Part shown: positions 36,917 through 46,399 of the stretch, in pieces
Position numbering within the stretch: the stretch's first letter is position 1
How the letters are laid out: each line of letters begins with the position of its first letter
NCBI GenBank assembly: GCA_003609755.1
Contig: AP017991.1
Location: forward strand, 3,955,001 to 4,019,000
DNA length: 64,000 bases
Source: Planktothrix agardhii NIES-204
Lineage (GTDB): Bacteria; Cyanobacteriota; Cyanobacteriia; Cyanobacteriales; Microcoleaceae
Reading direction: 5' to 3'
The notes under the pieces: model-generated
Told to the model about the DNA's origin: nothing
The model's input: only the letters and a program-made list of their open reading frames with translations
The model's database searches: none
Program-made: the position numbers and the translations under genes

Positions 36917-38749
36917 ATGGATCAAATGGCAGGAAGAAAGCCCGTGATTAGTAAAATGAAACAAATGCTAGGACTAACGACGCTAATCAGTATGGCTTTG
37001 GTATCTTCAACAGTGGCGGAACAACCTTTATATATTGCCTATCCGCCACCAGATCACAAAACAACATCTGATCGTATTTTTTTGATTGGAACAGCAACAC
37101 CCGATGGAGAAGTCTCAATTAATGGTCAAGTAATTCCCCGAAGCCAAGCTGGTCACTTTGCACCCACATTTCCATTGCAACTTGGGGAAAACAATTTTAT
37201 TCTACGCTACAAAGATCAAAAAATCAAACTTAATATTACTCGAATTGCGACGGAAGCAAATTCTTTAGATCCGGTCAGCTTTTTCAATGATTCATTGACT
37301 CCCTCCGAGAATCTGGCCATCCTTCCGGGGGAGTTAATTTGTTTTAGTGCGATCGCCCCGGAAAAATCAACGGTTTCTGTTGAATTAGCCGGACAAATTC
37401 TATCTTTATCTCCCCAGTCTCAGAGATTAGAATTACCCGATAACAAAGCGGTTTTAACCGGAACTAATCAACCCATAAAATCTGATACCTTAAAATATCA
37501 AGGATGTGGAAAAATTGCTGAGAATTTGTCATTTTCTGCTTCCCAAAACTCCTTGGATTTAGGTCAACCGAAATATCAATTAACCCTGAATAATCAAACC
37601 ATTACCCAACTGGCAACGGGAAAAATTTCTGTTCTCTCTCCGATTCAATTTGAAGTAGCTGAAGTCATTGTAGATGAAGGGGTAGCCCGCACTGGCCCCA
37701 GTAGCGATCATTCCCGTTTAACTCCTTTACCCAAGGGAACCCGTGCCACGATTATCGGACGACAAGGAGATTATTTACGTCTTGATTATGGGGGGTGGAT
37801 TAAAGCCAGTGAAACCCGGATCACCAGCGAGTCAGTTCCCCCTAATTCCGTAATTAGAAGTGCTAGTTCTCGTCAAGTTGGCGATTGGTTAGAGGTTTTT
37901 TTTCCCCTACAAGTACCAGTACCAATCACTGTTAAACAAGAGGATCAGAGTTTAACTTTAACCCTGCATAACACAACAGCAAAAACCGATACGATTCGGT
38001 TTAATGATAATCCCTTAATTTCGCGTATGGATTGGCAACCGATTTTATCTCCCCTCGGAGAATCACAAAATGCGGTGCAATATACATTTCATTTTAAAAC
38101 CAAACAACAATGGGGTTATAAACTCCGTTATGAGGGTACAACTTTAGTTTTATCTCTGAAAAATCCCCCCCAACTCCAATCGAATTTACCCTTATCGGGG
38201 TTAAAAATTTTAATTGATCCCGGTCATGGTAGCCCCAATGATTTAGGGTCAAAAGGGCCGACGGGATATCCTGAAAAAGATGTTAATTTAGTGGTTTCTA
38301 AACTATTAGAAGCCGAACTAATTAAACGCGGTGCATCGGTATTTATGACCCGCAACGGTGATGAAGATTTGTACCCTCAAGATCGGGTGAAAATGATTAA
38401 TCAACAGGAACCAGATCTATCAATTTCTATTCATTATAACGCCTTACCTGATAATGGAAATGCCATCGAAACAAAAGGGCTTAGTACCTTTTGGTATAAC
38501 CCTCAAGCCCACGATTTAGCCGTATTTTTACATGAATATTTAGTTAACAAACTTGACCGTCCTTCCTATGGCGTATTTTGGAATAATTTAGCCTTAACTC
38601 GTCCGACCGTTGCCCCATCTTTGTTATTAGAATTAGGATTTATGATTAATCCCGAAGAATTTGAATGGATTGTTAACCCCCAAGAACAACAAAAACTAGC
38701 AATAACCTTAGCGGATGGTATATTAGAATGGGTCATAAAAACTCAATAG
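36917..38749 (+). CDS. N-acetylmuramoyl-L-alanine amidase
   Basis: A 610-residue exported cell-wall amidase that cleaves the lactyl-peptide bond of peptidoglycan. A signal peptide lies near residues 18-37 (GLTTLISMALVSSTVAE). A central SH3-like segment is at about 250-310 (ARTGPSSDHSRLTPLPKGTRATIIG). The amidase_3 domain occupies about 430-608: zinc ligands in LIDPGHGS, YPEKDVNL and SISIHYNA, and the catalytic Glu in LLLELGFM. Start choice: an aggatt(g) stretch lies just before the ATG at 36917, and another Met nine bases on is also possible. It is a single gene after the Npun_F0494 gene. Confidence 0.92.
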   Translation: MDQMAGRKPVISKMKQMLGLTTLISMALVSSTVAEQPLYIAYPPPDHKTTSDRIFLIGTATPDGEVSINGQVIPRSQAGHFAPTFPLQLGENNFILRYKDQKIKLNITRIATEANSLDPVSFFNDSLTPSENLAILPGELICFSAIAPEKSTVSVELAGQILSLSPQSQRLELPDNKAVLTGTNQPIKSDTLKYQGCGKIAENLSFSASQNSLDLGQPKYQLTLNNQTITQLATGKISVLSPIQFEVAEVIVDEGVARTGPSSDHSRLTPLPKGTRATIIGRQGDYLRLDYGGWIKASETRITSESVPPNSVIRSASSRQVGDWLEVFFPLQVPVPITVKQEDQSLTLTLHNTTAKTDTIRFNDNPLISRMDWQPILSPLGESQNAVQYTFHFKTKQQWGYKLRYEGTTLVLSLKNPPQLQSNLPLSGLKILIDPGHGSPNDLGSKGPTGYPEKDVNLVVSKLLEAELIKRGASVFMTRNGDEDLYPQDRVKMINQQEPDLSISIHYNALPDNGNAIETKGLSTFWYNPQAHDLAVFLHEYLVNKLDRPSYGVFWNNLALTRPTVAPSLLLELGFMINPEEFEWIVNPQEQQKLAITLADGILEWVIKTQ

Positions 38750-38849
38750 CAAGGAATACAAAATAGGAAAGTGGCGTTGCTGAATTAGGGTATGATTAAT
38801 CTGCGACAGCTACGCCATCGCAGATTAAGATATTGATTATTTATGATAA

Positions 38850-40298
38850 TTAACGAGAAGATTTACACCGATCACAATGACCACAGCGTTTAAACTGATT
38901 ATCTAGGTTGAACCCAAAAGATTGTAATAAAAATTTCCATCGACAATCACGGGTTTTTAAGTATTGATTCATTTGTTGAATGGCTTTACTATTTTGATCT
39001 TGATTCAATTTTGCAGGTTTAGATAGAATTTCATAATCAAAGGGATTATGCCAGATTAATCGTCCTTGGGCGTGTAAAATAGAAAGGGCGATCGCACTAT
39101 TTTTAAATTGTTCAGATAGAGTTTCTATGTTTCCCGTTGCTGGAAGTTTTTTAATTAATTGATTTGCTGATTGATATTGTTTTTCTAGGTTTTCGATTAA
39201 ATATTTTTGTCGTTGTTTATCTTCAGGATAGAAAAACCCCGTAAGTTCGCTAATAATAGTTAAGGCGATCGCAGGTTTCCCATCTCTCCCCGCCCGTCCC
39301 ACTTCTTGAATATATTCAGACAATAAAAAAGGGGCTTGAAAATGGCATACCCATCTCACGTTACTCTTATTAATTCCCATACCAAAGGCACTACTACAAA
39401 CTACAAATTTAATCTTTTCCTGTAACCAATCTTTTTCGATCTTTCGACGTTCTTCTGAACTCAACCCCGCATGATAAGCAACAGTTGAATAGTTTTCGGT
39501 TTGTAACCATTGGGCTAATTGTTCACAGTCTTTACGAGTCCTAGCATAAATCAAACCTGTCTGATTTTTTCGCGATTGAATAAATTGGATTAACTGTTGT
39601 TGTCGTCCTTTGGGAGTGCAAACTGTTTTAATATTTAATTCTAAATTAGATCGATAGGGACTCAATAGAAATTGCTGAGGTTTTTGCAGTTGTAAAACCT
39701 GTTTAATTGTGTCTTGAGCATCGGGATTGGCGGTTGCGGTAAAGGCTGCGATCGCTATTTTTGTTCCTTTTGGTTTAAGTTTTAATAATGTCGAACGAAT
39801 AGCCCCTAAACGTCGATAAGCTGGGCGAAAAGTATCCCCCCATTGTACTAAACAATGAGCTTCATCTAAGATTAAACCATTGATTTGAACATGGGGTTGA
39901 GAAATCACACTCCAGACGGGAGAACTTAATAGAGTTTCGGGGGAAAGATAGAGAAGTCTTAATTGATTTTGTTGAACCAAACTTAAAGTTTTTCGTCGTT
40001 GTTGGGGCATTAATTGACTATGAATTAAGGCGGCGGGAAGTTGCAATTCTTGAAGTTCTTGCACCTGATTTTCCATTAATGCCACTAAAGGAGATATAAT
40101 TAAAGTTAATCCAGTTTGTAATAGTGCTGGAAGTTGAAAACAGATGGATTTTCCGCCTCCGGTTGGCATGACAATTAAAGCATCTTTTTTATCTAATAAG
40201 CTCTTAATAATTTCCCCTTGGGGCGGTCGAAAATCATCATAACCCCAAATTTTCTTAAAAGAGGCTTTAACCTGTTGCCAGTCTGTAGATGCTTCCAT
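38850..40298 (-). CDS. recQ: RecQ-family ATP-dependent DNA helicase (short form)
   Basis: A 482-residue superfamily 2, 3'-5' helicase. MPTGGGKSICFQLPA is motif I, DEAHC motif II, FTATA motif III, and GLIYARTRKDCEQLA and QEVGRAGRDGKP motifs IV-VI. The RecQ zinc site is present at the very end: CRWKFLLQSFG, then CGHCDRC. The chain stops there, so the winged-helix and HRDC domains of full RecQ are missing. The sequence ends naturally with a stop, so this is probably a short RecQ type, not a broken gene. It takes part in recombination and fork repair. Confidence 0.9.
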   Translation of the reverse strand: MEASTDWQQVKASFKKIWGYDDFRPPQGEIIKSLLDKKDALIVMPTGGGKSICFQLPALLQTGLTLIISPLVALMENQVQELQELQLPAALIHSQLMPQQRRKTLSLVQQNQLRLLYLSPETLLSSPVWSVISQPHVQINGLILDEAHCLVQWGDTFRPAYRRLGAIRSTLLKLKPKGTKIAIAAFTATANPDAQDTIKQVLQLQKPQQFLLSPYRSNLELNIKTVCTPKGRQQQLIQFIQSRKNQTGLIYARTRKDCEQLAQWLQTENYSTVAYHAGLSSEERRKIEKDWLQEKIKFVVCSSAFGMGINKSNVRWVCHFQAPFLLSEYIQEVGRAGRDGKPAIALTIISELTGFFYPEDKQRQKYLIENLEKQYQSANQLIKKLPATGNIETLSEQFKNSAIALSILHAQGRLIWHNPFDYEILSKPAKLNQDQNSKAIQQMNQYLKTRDCRWKFLLQSFGFNLDNQFKRCGHCDRCKSSR

Positions 40299-40325
40299 AA
40301 CACATTTCCAAATTTGACTTAAGTT

Positions 40326-40414
40326 CGTTGTTGCGCTTCAGCGCAAGGAGGAGCTAAATATAAGAAACCCCGTTGTTGCGCTTCAGCGCAAGGAGGGGCT
40401 AAAGCCCAACAACG
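40326..40414. repeat. cgttgttgcgcttcagcgc repeat, two copies
   Basis: Two direct copies of cgttgttgcgcttcagcgca followed by aggagg begin at 40326 and 40371. The second can fold with its end (caacaacg, 40407-40414). A third, inverted partial copy lies at about 53967-53990. The aggagg stretch of copy 2 is 50 bases ahead of the hydrolase ATG, too far to act as its ribosome-binding site. Confidence 0.7.
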
Positions 40415-40448
40415 TTTTATATGTCTAGTTATTTTAAGAGGATAAAAC

Positions 40449-41312
40449 ATGAGTTGTGTTAGAAAAACCCTATCGTTATCAAAAATTAATCTATCTTATT
40501 TAGAATGGGATTGTGGGATTAATAATTCCTCAGACACCAATATTTTATTATTACATGGGTTAGCAGATCAGGGGTTAGTCTGGAAACAATTAGGGGAAAA
40601 ATTAAGCGATCGCTATCATATTATAGCACCGGATATGCGCGGACACGGAGAAAGTAGTAAACCCAATCACGGATATACTTTTACCGAAGTTATTGAAGAT
40701 TTAGAAGCCTTAATGGAGCATCTAAACTGGTCAAAAGCCCATATTTTAGGGCATTCTTGGACGGGGAAAATGGCAGCAATTTGGGCTAAACAAAATCCCG
40801 AAAGGTTTAATAGTCTGATCTTAGTTGATCCGATTTTTATTATGAAACTTCCTGGTTTGTTTAAATTAACTTTACCAATTCTATATCGTCAGTTAGATTG
40901 CTTAAAATTAATTGGGCCATTTACGAGTTTTGAACAGGCGGAAGATCTGGCTAAACAATTAGCTCAATTTTCGGGATGGAGTGATTTACAACAGGAATTA
41001 TTTATATCGGGAATGGAACAAAAAACCGATGGAAGTTGGGGAAGTAAATTTGGAATTGCTGCTAGAAATGAAATTTTTGAACAGGTGATGGAAGTTCCTG
41101 GTTTAACCGAAAATATTGATATTCCTACGTTATTAATTCAACCGGAAAAAGGCGTAAATCGCATGGACTGGCAATTAAAACCTTATAAACAGTATTTAAC
41201 TCAGTTAGAAATTCAGCGTGTAGCGGGAAATCATTGGTCATTTTTAGTCGAAGCTGAAGGTTTTAATCAAACAGTTGAAAGGTTTTTAAATAGTCGAATT
41301 GTGGCAAACTAA
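40449..41312 (+). CDS. alpha/beta hydrolase
   Basis: A 287-residue alpha/beta-hydrolase. LLLHGLADQGLVWKQL is the oxyanion region, APDMRGHGESSKP is typical of the haloperoxidase-like group, and the nucleophile lies in LGHSWTGKMAAIW (Ser near 102; the more usual GHSxGG is altered to GHSWTG). The acid is probably in DIPTLLIQPEKG-VNRMD (near 230-240), and AGNHWSFLVE carries the catalytic His. Substrate unknown. agagg (40436-40440) is a good ribosome-binding site. It is 25 bases upstream of the phosphodiesterase gene on the same strand, so they may be an operon. Confidence 0.85.
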   Translation: MSCVRKTLSLSKINLSYLEWDCGINNSSDTNILLLHGLADQGLVWKQLGEKLSDRYHIIAPDMRGHGESSKPNHGYTFTEVIEDLEALMEHLNWSKAHILGHSWTGKMAAIWAKQNPERFNSLILVDPIFIMKLPGLFKLTLPILYRQLDCLKLIGPFTSFEQAEDLAKQLAQFSGWSDLQQELFISGMEQKTDGSWGSKFGIAARNEIFEQVMEVPGLTENIDIPTLLIQPEKGVNRMDWQLKPYKQYLTQLEIQRVAGNHWSFLVEAEGFNQTVERFLNSRIVAN

Positions 41313-41337
41313 TTATAGTAAAAATAGAGGTAAAATT

Positions 41338-42069
41338 ATGGATTTAGAAATTATTGCCCATCGAGGTTTTTCGGTGATGGCGCCTGAAAATACCCTAGTG
41401 GCGTTTAATGCTGCGTTGCAACAGGGGGCAAATTCCCTAGAATTTGATTTACAAATTTCTGCGGATGGAATTCCGGTTATTTTTCATGATCAAGAGTTAA
41501 ACCGAATTACGGGAATATCGGGTAAAGTTTCTGAAAAAACTGTTGCAGAATTAAAAGAATTAGATGCGGGAGGGTGGTTTGCGGAAAGATTTGCCGGGGA
41601 AAGTATTCCGACATTGGAAGATGCGATCGCTACCTTTCAAGCGGTTAAAGATTTTTTATATTTTGATGTTAAACCCGATCATCAATGGTCAGAATTAGAA
41701 ATCAAAAATTTAGGAGATTTTTTAATTAATAATAACTTGATTAAGAAGTCGATTATGACTTCATTTAATCAAGGATTTTTAGACCAAATTCGTGGTTATT
41801 GTCCAGAAATCACCTTGGGATATTTTTTAATTGATTTTAAGCAATTTGAACAACAATTACAAACAGCTATTAATCAAGGAAATGCTATTTTAACCATAGA
41901 TTATCCTGTGGTTTTAGAGCATCCTGAAATAATTACCCAGAGTCGAAATCAGGGGGTAGATATTGTGGTTTGGACGGTGGATGATTTAGAGGATTTTAAA
42001 AAGTTAGTTAATCTGGGAGTAAAACGGATTATTACAAATTCATTAATTGGTAACATTCAAGTTAATTAA
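41338..42069 (+). CDS. glycerophosphodiester phosphodiesterase
   Basis: A 243-residue GDPD-family TIM barrel that hydrolyses glycerophosphodiesters to glycerol 3-phosphate and an alcohol. Catalytic motif IIAHRGFSVMAPENTLVAF (His and Glu) is at the N-terminus, with LEFDLQISADGIPVIFHDQ about 35 residues later (metal-binding Glu/Asp and the general-acid His). The C-terminus VWTVDDLEDFKKLVNLGVKRIITN is typical. No signal peptide, so probably cytoplasmic. The ATG at 41338 is preceded by agagg; an upstream ATG at 41299 would overlap the hydrolase and is rejected. Confidence 0.93.
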   Translation: MDLEIIAHRGFSVMAPENTLVAFNAALQQGANSLEFDLQISADGIPVIFHDQELNRITGISGKVSEKTVAELKELDAGGWFAERFAGESIPTLEDAIATFQAVKDFLYFDVKPDHQWSELEIKNLGDFLINNNLIKKSIMTSFNQGFLDQIRGYCPEITLGYFLIDFKQFEQQLQTAINQGNAILTIDYPVVLEHPEIITQSRNQGVDIVVWTVDDLEDFKKLVNLGVKRIITNSLIGNIQVN

Positions 42070-42077
42070 AGTTGACT

Positions 42078-42863
42078 TTAAATTCCAGTTACTACTTCCC
42101 AAAAATAGGTTTTAAAAGTTGTTAAATCAACAGTAATTTGCATTTCCTGTCCCCAAGTATAAACATTAAAATGAATCAAATTACTGTTTTGATTAATCTG
42201 TATTTCACCTAATAAAGCTACCCAATGATTCGGATAGGGAAAAACGGGCGGTTGATTTAGGAGTAAACCGGAATCATTAATTAAGGCGAAGGCAACACCA
42301 CCGGATTTAATCATCTGATTTGCGGTTTCAATTGCTTCTAAATCCCCAAATAAGTAAGCATTTCTATAATTAACGGTTTGATAGCCTAAAATTTCTTTAA
42401 TCCATCCTGCCATCTCCCAAGGTTTAGTCATTCCGGCTAAGTTTCTTAACAGTTGAGGTGCATTAGGATCTACAGAAAAAATAATATTTTCCGACTCTCT
42501 GAGGGTGGATAATACCATCCAGTCTATTTGAGAAATTTCTAAATTTAAAGGACTTTCTGATAACCATTGAGGCGGAGAAATCCAGCGATTATTTTGGGTA
42601 TGAAATCCTCCAATTTGGAACAAATTACGGCAGATTTGAATATAGGCAAGGGGATTTTTTCTAATTAGTTCAAAAACAATTGCTGCTGGGCCGCAAAATG
42701 GTTGAGTGCCTTGATTAATATTAAAAGGATTAACCAGATGTGATCGCAATTCTGCAATAATTTGTTGTTGATCTAATCCCGTCCAAACCCCCGATATTTT
42801 TGAATTTTCAAACTCAGTAATTGCTATTTCTGCTTGTCTTAAAATGTCAGAATTTGCTGTCAT
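42078..42863 (-). CDS. uncharacterised protein with cysteine-peptidase-like motifs
   Basis: A 261-residue protein of no family I can name with certainty. QPFCGPAAIVFELIRKNPL (near residue 56) has the Cys-Gly-Pro-Ala-Ala arrangement seen at the active site of several papain-like folds. NHWVALLGE (near 218) supplies a His in the usual order (Cys first, His later), and a following NVYTWGQ could give the third residue. Fold and activity are inference; the domain could have lost catalysis. No signal peptide. It overlaps the DUF1622 gene by four bases, so they are translationally coupled. Confidence 0.6.
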   Translation of the reverse strand: MTANSDILRQAEIAITEFENSKISGVWTGLDQQQIIAELRSHLVNPFNINQGTQPFCGPAAIVFELIRKNPLAYIQICRNLFQIGGFHTQNNRWISPPQWLSESPLNLEISQIDWMVLSTLRESENIIFSVDPNAPQLLRNLAGMTKPWEMAGWIKEILGYQTVNYRNAYLFGDLEAIETANQMIKSGGVAFALINDSGLLLNQPPVFPYPNHWVALLGEIQINQNSNLIHFNVYTWGQEMQITVDLTTFKTYFWEVVTGI

Positions 42864-43249
42864 ATTCTATGATTTAGAGAAGATTGCTCCTTTAATTTAT
42901 TCTGAAAGTTGGTTTCCATTTCTAATTCTTTATTCAAGAAATAGTTTAGAAATGTCCGAATTACAGCAATAGCAGCTAACTGACCTAAAGCAATAAAAGA
43001 GGGTGTAACGGTTGTGAACAGAATATCCGCACCTAATTGAAATTCCAAGGCTAAAGCTAACCAACTGCCAAAATTAAGCCGTAATTCTATAAACGGAAAA
43101 ATTTGCCGACGACGGAAACTTGCCAGGGCAATTTTTAAGGTACTAATTAATCCCAATAATATACAAAAAGCCGAAATTGCTTCTAAGCAAAATCCTAGAA
43201 GATGAACAAAGGAAGATAAACTATGTTTTAAGGTTTCTAAACCGATCAT
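42860..43249 (-). CDS. DUF1622 membrane protein
   Basis: A 129-residue protein with three hydrophobic segments: HLLGFCLEAISAFCILLGLI, the basic-flanked FGSWLALALEFQLGADILF and LGQLAAIAVIRTFLNYFL. The order and sequence (LALEFQLGADIL, IRTFLNYFLNKELE) fit DUF1622, a family of small inner-membrane proteins without a known role. It overlaps the following gene by four bases and lies just after hrcA on the same strand. Confidence 0.8.
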   Translation of the reverse strand: MIGLETLKHSLSSFVHLLGFCLEAISAFCILLGLISTLKIALASFRRRQIFPFIELRLNFGSWLALALEFQLGADILFTTVTPSFIALGQLAAIAVIRTFLNYFLNKELEMETNFQNKLKEQSSLNHRI

Positions 43250-43267
43250 AAATCCAATAATTAAGGA

Positions 43268-44368
43268 TTAACTAAGTGCCTCAGATAAATAATCGGCGGC
43301 GGCTTCAACCACGGCGATCGCATTTTCATACATCATCCGAGTCGGGCCTAAAATTCCCACACTTCCGACCGGAATATTATCCCGTCGATAGGGTGCAGAA
43401 ACCAAGGTACAGCCTTGAATCGGTTCTAAAGGATTTTCCGACCCAATGCGAACCGTAACCCGTTGTTCTTGTTTAGGATTAGGAAAAATTAACGGCCATA
43501 ATTGTTCCTGTTCTTCTTCCAATAAGTGCATCAAAGTTTTCACCTGTTGCAATTGAGAAAATTCAGGTAAATGTAGAACCTCAGCAATACCACTAATTAG
43601 AATGCGGGTATATTCTGGAGTTTGGCTGCGAAAACTTAAATCCGTTAATAACTTCCTTAAAAAGTCAGAATAGCACTGAAATTCTCGATCCAATTCACTC
43701 CAATCTAAAATCGAAAGTTCAGAAATAGATTTACCTCTGAGTTGAGCATTTAAAAAATTAGAAAGTAGTTGTAATTCCTGTTCCAAAACCTCTTGATCTT
43801 CGGGTAAAAGATTAACTCCCATAGCCTGAGAATCCGAGGGAGAATTGGCTGGAGATAAATCAATTAAACTGGACTGAGTTTGATAGGAGTCTGTCACCAC
43901 AACTAACATAATTTTCCCAGGTTCTATAGAAACCAAATGCAAATGTCGTAACCGGGTAGTGACGGTTTTCGGGAGTGTAACTAAGGTAATATAACCACTC
44001 AAAGTTGATAAAATTTGTGACGCCCCCCGCAAAACCGCTTCTAAACTACAGTTTTTTAAATTGAGTTGTTCGCGTAACAATTGCAGCGCCTCATCCGCAA
44101 AAGTTTCTGAGGGGGTAATCAGTTTATCAACATAAATCCGATACCCTGAGTCGGAGGGGATACGTCCGGCGGAGGTATGGGGCTGATACAGGAGTCCAGC
44201 CCGTTCCAAGACCCCCATGCCATTACGAATAGTGGCGGGACTGACTTTGAGGTTGTATTCTTCCACCAAAGCCTTAGAGCCCACGGGTTCGGCCGTCGCA
44301 ATATAGTGACGAATCGTTGCCCAGAGAATATGATGATGTCGCTCTGTCAAATGAACTTGTGTAAACAT
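43268..44368 (-). CDS. hrcA: heat-inducible transcription repressor HrcA
   Basis: A 366-residue HrcA, the repressor of groE/dnaK-type heat-shock operons through CIRCE operators. The N-terminal winged-helix domain has [28 protein letters not shown] and [19 protein letters not shown]; the family tag [17 protein letters not shown] follows near residue 63. The C-terminal dimer domain ends with the motif [19 protein letters not shown]. No CIRCE-like TTAGCACTC-N9-GAGTGCTAA is visible in the 180 bases upstream. Confidence 0.95.
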   Translation of the reverse strand: MFTQVHLTERHHHILWATIRHYIATAEPVGSKALVEEYNLKVSPATIRNGMGVLERAGLLYQPHTSAGRIPSDSGYRIYVDKLITPSETFADEALQLLREQLNLKNCSLEAVLRGASQILSTLSGYITLVTLPKTVTTRLRHLHLVSIEPGKIMLVVVTDSYQTQSSLIDLSPANSPSDSQAMGVNLLPEDQEVLEQELQLLSNFLNAQLRGKSISELSILDWSELDREFQCYSDFLRKLLTDLSFRSQTPEYTRILISGIAEVLHLPEFSQLQQVKTLMHLLEEEQEQLWPLIFPNPKQEQRVTVRIGSENPLEPIQGCTLVSAPYRRDNIPVGSVGILGPTRMMYENAIAVVEAAADYLSEALS

Positions 44369-44549
44369 TGAATTTTTCTATACAGATTTGACTGATGGAA
44401 GTACGGTATGGAATCAGGCAACTCCGAGATTTCCAGAATTTCGTGACTCACAAGATTTTTAGCAGAGTTTTGATATCCAAGATAGCAGATATTTGAATTA
44501 AACTGGGAAATTTAATCCAATAATATTATGAATTATGATCTAAGGAAAT

Positions 44550-44906
44550 TTATTGTAATGGCGACCATGCCTTTTCAGCTTGTTCAGCAACATAGGCAGC
44601 AACGGTGGTAATTTCTCTAGCCGTTAATCGACTTTTAAAATTAGGCATGGCATTTTTACCATTGGTAACTTGATTAATAATTGCAGCCAGAGGATTTTCT
44701 TCATATCCTTTTAAGTATTTAGTTAACGCTTTTTTTTTTAGAGTTTTATTAGCAACTATAACGTTATTTCCGTTAATATGGCAAGCTGCACAGGAGTTAG
44801 AAAAAATGGTAGACCCACTTAAAACTCCTTCTGCTAATGCGGGTTCGCGCAAAAGGAATGTTAATAATAGAAAACTTAAAATAAGGACTGATAATAGCTT
44901 TTTCAA
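44550..44906 (-). CDS. petJ: cytochrome c6
   Basis: A 118-residue lumenal cytochrome c6, which carries electrons from cytochrome b6f to photosystem I or cytochrome oxidase. A signal peptide (about residues 1-25, ending ALA-EG) directs it to the lumen. The haem site is CAACH near residue 39 and the axial Met is in NAMPNF near 88. The C-terminal ITTVAAYVAEQAEKAW is typical. The form NSCAACHINGNNV fits c6. It is a single gene. Confidence 0.93.
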   Translation of the reverse strand: MKKLLSVLILSFLLLTFLLREPALAEGVLSGSTIFSNSCAACHINGNNVIVANKTLKKKALTKYLKGYEENPLAAIINQVTNGKNAMPNFKSRLTAREITTVAAYVAEQAEKAWSPLQ

Positions 44907-45005
44907 TGGAGTCTCCTTGAATCAAAAATAGTGAATAAGAAGATTTTACTCTTTAAGTTGTGCAAATAGACAACCATTCCCCTTAACGAGTTGCCTTTCA
45001 GTATC

Positions 45006-46154
45006 CTAGAGGGTTAAACACACGGATTCTGGCCATTCTCGACACCAGGATTTCATTTCTGTGACGACGGGGAGATGAATACGATTCCAACTAAAAAAAC
45101 CAGGATTAATTTCTGCATAGGAACCTTGATGAAACTGGACTTCTCCAGGGGATAAACCACTTTCTACAAATTTAAAGGTTAATTGAGAGGGGTTAAGTTG
45201 CTTTTTGATTTGGTTTCTAAACCAGTTTCTATGGATAATTCCGGTATAGGTACTGCGAAAACTACCCGCAAATTGCTGACAATTCCATATCACTAAATTA
45301 CAAATTAATCCCAGGGTTTGTTCATCGGTAAAAGGTAAATTTTTAAATTCTTTTTGAAAGTTTGCAATAATAAAGTGATCAATAAAAATAGCATTTTTAT
45401 AGTATTTTAAAATTGGGTTAAAAAAATCCATATTCTCTGATTCATCGGTACAAATTAATAAAAGTTCTTCCGGTGGAAAAATTTCTTTTAGGGTTTTTAA
45501 GATTAAATAGGGATGGTCGGCTTCTCGATGGGGAATCCAGTTGCGATAGTCTGTCAGACGAATATGAATCCCATTATATTGTCCGAGGGTTTGAGAGATT
45601 TTATCGGCTAAATTCTGATAAATGGGTTTAAATTTAATCGCTTCCATCAGGGAATAGAACGTCGGGGAAGGCAGATAAAAAAAGCGAGAATAATAGGCCA
45701 AATTACAGGCACTAAATTCTAAAATATCCTGTTCAACGTCCTGTACAATGATTCGATTTTCGGCAAAATCCGATAAAACCTTGGGGTCAATTATAATATT
45801 ATTCGGAACAAAAACCGCATTAACTAATCTAACCTGACTTTGATAATGACTGAGATTTTTTCCTTGGGTTTCTGCTAAAAATTCCGAATAATTTAAAATA
45901 GGAATAGGAAGTTTGTCAACTAAATCTAAAATCGTTGGTAGTTGGTCAATATTAATAATATGTTTCCGACTTTCAGGAACCGATAAAAAATAGCCACCCC
46001 GCACAGGTAAAATGTTTTTATCCTCTCCCACGGAACCATAAAAGACTAACTTTCGTTGGGTTAAATAGGCTAATCCTACGGCTATTTCTAACCCCATTAA
46101 GTTATTATTTAAGCCGGATTCATAATCTTTGTATAACAGATAGCGTGAGGTCAT
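45006..46154 (-). CDS. O-fucosyltransferase-like glycosyltransferase
   Basis: A 382-residue protein with an arrangement like the GDP-fucose O-fucosyltransferase group (GT65/GT68-like GT-B). GLNNNLMGLEIAVGLAYLTQR resembles the N-terminal donor-domain helix. NGIHIRLTDYRNW (about 196) has the HxRxxD motif, and CQQFAGSFRSTYTGIIHR (about 290) resembles the C-terminal nucleotide-sugar binding loop (GTFxSTFT). The family assignment is by motif only. If correct, it could use GDP-sugars from the gmd at 18981. It shares strand with DUF2283 upstream. Confidence 0.6.
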   Translation of the reverse strand: MTSRYLLYKDYESGLNNNLMGLEIAVGLAYLTQRKLVFYGSVGEDKNILPVRGGYFLSVPESRKHIINIDQLPTILDLVDKLPIPILNYSEFLAETQGKNLSHYQSQVRLVNAVFVPNNIIIDPKVLSDFAENRIIVQDVEQDILEFSACNLAYYSRFFYLPSPTFYSLMEAIKFKPIYQNLADKISQTLGQYNGIHIRLTDYRNWIPHREADHPYLILKTLKEIFPPEELLLICTDESENMDFFNPILKYYKNAIFIDHFIIANFQKEFKNLPFTDEQTLGLICNLVIWNCQQFAGSFRSTYTGIIHRNWFRNQIKKQLNPSQLTFKFVESGLSPGEVQFHQGSYAEINPGFFSWNRIHLPVVTEMKSWCREWPESVCLTL

Positions 46155-46165
46155 GAAATTGAAAA

Positions 46166-46399
46166 TTAAGAAACTTTAGCTGAAGAAAAATTTAATAGTT
46201 TTCCTTGGGCAGACTCCAAAATTACATCCCGGATAAAAGCACTTGCTTCAAGGATTTCTAGTCCAATTAATTCCCCATCTTCATTCAGTTCAGCCGTCAT
46301 ATTAGGGCTAATCTCAATACTTCCAGTTTCCGATTCATCTGAAAATTTCAAATGCAGAATATCTTCTTGTTCAAAATAAGTCATTTTTGTAGGATTCAT
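46166..46399 (-). CDS. DUF2283 domain protein
   Basis: A 77-residue protein (ATG 46399; a second ATG at 46384). The sequence TYFEQEDILHLKFSDESETGSIEISPN followed by ELNEDGELIGLEILEAS is typical of DUF2283. Its start overlaps the DUF4258-like gene by 29 bases. DUF2283 proteins are often paired with such partners in cyanobacterial genomes, as in toxin-antitoxin arrangements (inference). It is followed after 11 bases by the O-fucosyltransferase-like gene. Confidence 0.8.
   Translation of the reverse strand: MNPTKMTYFEQEDILHLKFSDESETGSIEISPNMTAELNEDGELIGLEILEASAFIRDVILESAQGKLLNFSSAKVS

Noticed and set aside
38850-38900. RecQ regarded as truncated
   Set aside because: The gene ends with a normal stop right after the zinc motif, and short RecQ forms without HRDC occur naturally; no downstream remnant of the missing domains is visible.
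44369-44549. Search for a CIRCE operator upstream of hrcA
   Set aside because: Only a partial TTAGCA is seen; the inverted-repeat half sites are not present.
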